Positions 6,760-9,236 of a stretch of 9,236 nucleotides of DNA are shown here, in pieces. The position numbers and the translations under genes were made by a program. The number at the start of each line of letters is the position of its first letter. The stretch's first letter is position 1. The stretch lies in NCBI GenBank assembly GCA_021767245.1, contig JAASTO010000093.1, positions 1-9,236 on the forward strand, given 5' to 3'. A model generated the notes under the pieces. That model saw nothing but the letters and a program-made list of their open reading frames with translations. It made no database searches and had not been told where the DNA came from. This DNA is from Balneolaceae bacterium (GTDB taxonomy: Bacteria; Bacteroidota; Rhodothermia; Balneolales; Balneolaceae).

Positions 6760-7350
6760 AAAAAACGATGAAGAAAATATTATACGGGTACCCTCTATGA
6801 TTTCACTTGGAAAAGAAAGTGAATTCCGGATGGCTAATATTTTTTTGAAAAACATTCGAAAAACGATTAGCTCTTTTCAGCCCAATATCATTCATGTTCA
6901 CCACCCATTCTGGCTGGGATCATTGGGGCTCTTCATCGGACGAATGAAAAAGATTCCGGTAGTATTCACCTATCATACCCGGTTAGAACATTATGCACAC
7001 TTTGTGCCTCTACCCACCCGATTGTTTCGTAATTTGATTTCTCACACCTTAATTCGCCGATTTGCCCATAAATGTGATGGCATTATTGTTCCAACCAATT
7101 CAGTTGAAAAATGTCTACACATGATTCTAGTGGAAACACCCTGCTTTGTACAGCCCACAGGAATTGATGATGTCGTGAATGATGGCTACAATGGCTTTAA
7201 AACACCCGAACAGAGTCTGCTTTGGAGAAAAAAGTTCAGCAACTTATGGAAGATAAAGCACTGAGAAATAAATTATCAGATCAAGCCTTGCAGTATTCCA
7301 AATACTATTCAGTTTCTACCTTTGGGGAAAAATCCATGCAACCATATTAG
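6758..7350 (+). pseudogene. GT4-family glycosyltransferase remnant with internal deletion and frameshift
   Basis: The frame opens after a TGA at 6755-6757 without a start codon. SKNDEENIIRVPS precedes the ATG at 6797, and NIIRVPS is itself typical of the family, so that ATG is internal. NIIHVHHPFWLGSLGLF, PVVFTYHTRLEHYAHFVPL and CDGIIVPTNSVEK belong to the N-terminal GT-B domain of GT4 enzymes, close to the diacylglycerol-glucosyltransferase type. At about 7112-7131 the sequence jumps to the far C-terminal domain (ETPCF, GIDDVVNDGYNGFKTPE). Roughly 150 residues between are missing, including most of the nucleotide-sugar site. Near 7214-7216 the frame shifts: family-like sequence (SALEKKVQQLMEDKALRNKL, then YSKYYSVSTFGEK) continues in the next frame to a TAG at 7348-7350, while the original frame stops at 7264. 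About 60 N-terminal residues are also absent. It would have used a nucleotide-sugar donor at the membrane; it is now dead. Confidence 0.87.
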
Positions 7351-7612
7351 CATCTATTCAACGGACTACATAGACATAGTAGGTAATCAGCTGTCAACTC
7401 TATTATATACCTTAATATATTTTTTGAACTACACACATACTCATCTGAGAAGAATTGTTATTAATAGTAATTAAATATTCAACCGTACAATACCTTTTTA
7501 TTATAAATATTTTAAATATTTTTAATTTTTGTTAAAAATATAATTATTCAGAACAATATTTATTGTAAGGCTGTTTATAAAATGAATTTGAACGAAAAAA
7601 ACCGATACAGTT
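7351..7612. other. AT-rich intergenic region upstream of the BON-domain gene
   Basis: These 262 bases hold no credible gene. The stretch at about 7480-7565 is almost entirely A and T, unlike the mixed composition of the genes to the left. It probably contains the promoter of the BON-domain gene and may be intrinsically curved. The left part simply follows the end of the glycosyltransferase remnant. Confidence 0.6.
7539..7566 (+). promoter_or_regulatory. Candidate promoter -10 element and operator-like palindrome
   Basis: TATAAT at 7539-7544 matches a -10 box, but no good -35 box stands 17 bases upstream. ACAATA-TT-TATTGT at 7553-7566 is a perfect inverted repeat with 6-base arms, placed where transcription would begin and 46 bases before the BON gene start. 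A regulator could bind there, but in so AT-rich a segment both matches could be chance. Confidence 0.28.
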
Positions 7613-9151
7613 ATGTATTTTTTCGAATCAATATTCAAGAAAAGCTCTAACTTACCTACCTTATTAACATTAATTTTCGCACTTCTTACAACACAAGTTG
7701 CCTGTAATGCCCAATCTCAAAATTCAAGTGATGATAGGCCTGCTGATTCTGAAATAACGGAAGCAATTAGCAGTGACCTGGTTACGGCAAGAGGGGTTGA
7801 ACCTGATATGATTAAAATTGCCACTGAAAATGGCATTGTAACCTTAACTGGAACTACCGATGATATCTTAACTAAACTCAGAGCTGCGCGAATTGCTACA
7901 TCTGTAAAAGGCGTTCGTTCAGTTGTGAATGAAATTACTGTTGAAACCGATAAACCAGATAGCATGGTAGAAAAAGATGTTGAAGATGCCATACTGTCTG
8001 ATCCTGCTACTGATAAATGGGAAATTAATTCATCGGTTGAAAATGGTATAGTAACCATTTCAGGTTCGGTTGATTCTTGGCAAGAAAAGCAGTTAGTAGA
8101 AAAAGTAGTTCGTGGTGTAGACGGAGTAAGAGGTATCATAAACAACGTTTCAATCAACTATGCTGAATTAAGAACCGAAGACGAGATTAAAAATGATGTC
8201 AGAAGTGCTCTTGCTTGGAACACCAGAATTGAAGACGGATTAGTAGAAATTAGTGTTGATCAACAAACTGTCACGCTTTCAGGAAGCGTTGGAAGTTTGT
8301 ATGAAAAAAACATGGCCATTTCTAATGCTTATGTTACTGGCGTAGATGAAGTAAACGCTAAAGATCTGGAGATCAAATCATGGCTCAAAGATGACATGGT
8401 TCGAACAGACTTTCTGGCTAATAAATCAGATGTAGATATTAAGAATGCCATCACATCAGCTTTAGAACAACACCCCAGAGTAGAGGCAGATATGGTTACT
8501 GTTGAAGTTGAGAATGGAAGTGTAACGCTGACAGGAACCTTAACAAATTTGAAAGCAGCACGTGCTGCAGCTCAGGTCGTTAAAAACACACATGGCGTTC
8601 AAACTTTTGACAATGAACTAGCCATAGCTAACGAGATCGTTGTAGTACCTGATATGAATCTGACTGATATGGAGATAAAAGAAGATGTATTGGATGCATT
8701 ACGCATTGATCCTTACGTTCAAGAAGATAGCATCAAAGTCAGTGTTAATAATGGTAATGTAACTTTATCAGGTACAACTGAATCGTATTTTAAAAAATAT
8801 GAGGCCGACGAAGTGGCATCAACCGTAAATGGTGTTGTTCAAATCGATAATAATATTTCGGTCAAATATGACGAATTGACCTATGAACCAATGTTCTATG
8901 ATTGGAATGTCATTGATTTTGACTACGACTATGCTCCAGAAATCATTTCAGATAAAGAGCTTAAGGCGTCTATCAATGACGAATTACTTATGTCACCTTT
9001 TGTAAATGCAGCAAATGTAGAGGTCTCTGTAGAAAATGGTGTTGCAACCTTAAACGGTGAAGTATTATCTATCAACGCAATTCAGGAAGCTACTGAGGAA
9101 GCCTATGAGGGTGGTGCCAGTTTAGTTGATAACCGACTTGAGGTCATTTAA
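7613..9151 (+). CDS. Exported protein with six BON domains
   Basis: The protein has 512 residues. A signal segment (about 14-30, LPTLLTLIFALLTTQVAC) ends at Cys31; QVAC is an imperfect lipobox (Gln at -3), so it may be a lipoprotein or cleaved near CNAQ. Six BON domains follow at about 45-110, 117-182, 188-255, 273-338, 351-417 and 446-512. Each has the core VENG(x)VT(L/I)(S/T)G, for example 71-80 TENGIVTLTG and 299-308 VENGSVTLTG; domain three has the variant VDQQTVTLSG. Each also has a helix ending GV and a closing strand such as VNEITV. An acidic, aromatic linker (about 421-445, YEPMFYDWNVIDFDYDY) precedes the last domain. BON domains occur in OsmY-type periplasmic stress proteins and are thought to bind phospholipid membranes, so an envelope-protective role is plausible. 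OsmY has two domains; six is unusually many. Start: the first ATG of the frame, before the signal. The gene is AT-richer than the peptidase gene. Confidence 0.9.
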   Translation: MYFFESIFKKSSNLPTLLTLIFALLTTQVACNAQSQNSSDDRPADSEITEAISSDLVTARGVEPDMIKIATENGIVTLTGTTDDILTKLRAARIATSVKGVRSVVNEITVETDKPDSMVEKDVEDAILSDPATDKWEINSSVENGIVTISGSVDSWQEKQLVEKVVRGVDGVRGIINNVSINYAELRTEDEIKNDVRSALAWNTRIEDGLVEISVDQQTVTLSGSVGSLYEKNMAISNAYVTGVDEVNAKDLEIKSWLKDDMVRTDFLANKSDVDIKNAITSALEQHPRVEADMVTVEVENGSVTLTGTLTNLKAARAAAQVVKNTHGVQTFDNELAIANEIVVVPDMNLTDMEIKEDVLDALRIDPYVQEDSIKVSVNNGNVTLSGTTESYFKKYEADEVASTVNGVVQIDNNISVKYDELTYEPMFYDWNVIDFDYDYAPEIISDKELKASINDELLMSPFVNAANVEVSVENGVATLNGEVLSINAIQEATEEAYEGGASLVDNRLEVI

Positions 9152-9178
9152 TTAAATAATTCACCATATTTAACTCAA

Positions 9179-9203
9179 AAGCCCGCACTTGCGGGCTTAT
9201 TTT
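9179..9203 (+). terminator. Intrinsic terminator of the BON-domain gene
   Basis: A perfect 8-base stem, AAGCCCGC (9179-9186) with GCGGGCTT (9191-9198), closes the tetraloop ACTT and is followed by ATTTT. It begins 27 bases after the stop codon and indicates that the BON gene is transcribed alone. Confidence 0.9.
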
Positions 9204-9236
9204 AATTGAAAAAATCTCGGATAAAGATAAAGAGCA

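Noticed and set aside
6760..6855. First 32 codons of the kinase frame as a genuine N-terminus
   Set aside because: The opposite strand here reads ENIIRVPS and further glycosyltransferase-like sequence, so the kinase-frame translation is an accident of overlap.
5615..7350. A mobile element as the cause of the rearrangements
   Set aside because: I see no transposase or integrase frame, no terminal inverted repeats and no target duplication; the only repeats are pieces of the hydrolase gene.
7717..8157. Minus-strand open frame of 146 codons inside the BON-domain gene
   Set aside because: It is antisense to clear BON repeats and Ser/Thr/Val-rich in the way expected from reversing them.
1..9236. 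A previously undescribed defence or other multi-gene system
   Set aside because: The intact genes are separate units with different strands and terminators, and none carries nuclease, toxin, reverse transcriptase or other effector motifs that would suggest such a system.

Overview
The window looks like a chromosomal stretch from a marine or halophilic member of the Bacteroidota/Balneolota group, probably Balneolaceae-like. This is an inference from gene style: outer-surface lipoproteins, an S9 peptidase, a LytS-type kinase remnant, and A-rich leaders without Shine-Dalgarno sites. No rRNA or other marker gene is present to confirm it. Five protein genes appear functional (one cut by the window edge). 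Three gene remnants lie between 5.6 and 7.35 kb.

Layout. Bases 1-1920 (+) hold the 3' part of an S9 (prolyl oligopeptidase/DPP-IV-like) peptidase with a complete Ser-Asp-His triad. Bases 2052-3113 (+) hold a membrane-anchored metallo-beta-lactamase-fold hydrolase resembling NAPE-phospholipase D, with all seven metal ligands. A hairpin terminator at 3130-3161 separates it from a convergent gene (3199-5241, -) for a lipoprotein with a PKD-like domain and a three-unit right-handed beta-helix. Bases 5242-5611 are intergenic. Bases 5615-5797 (+) are a non-coding, internally deleted second copy of the hydrolase gene, so pieces of that gene flank the lipoprotein gene as direct repeats. Bases 5809-6468 (-) encode an unrecognised five-helix membrane protein.

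Next come two gene fragments back to back. One (6475 to about 6759, -) is a LytS/YehU-type sensor histidine kinase that has lost its 5' end and stops two codons after the phosphoacceptor-histidine position. The other (about 6758-7350, +) is a GT4-family glycosyltransferase with no start, a large internal deletion and a frameshift. A very AT-rich intergenic segment (7351-7612) follows, then a complete secreted or lipoprotein-type protein with six BON domains (7613-9151, +) and a strong intrinsic terminator (9179-9203).

The intact genes mostly encode envelope proteins: peptidase, membrane-anchored hydrolase, surface beta-helix lipoprotein, membrane protein and BON protein. Nothing in the sequence ties them into one pathway. 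The most notable feature is the rearranged zone at 5.6-7.35 kb, where three unrelated genes were partly deleted, duplicated or joined. I found no CRISPR array, tRNA, transposase or convincing new multi-gene system.
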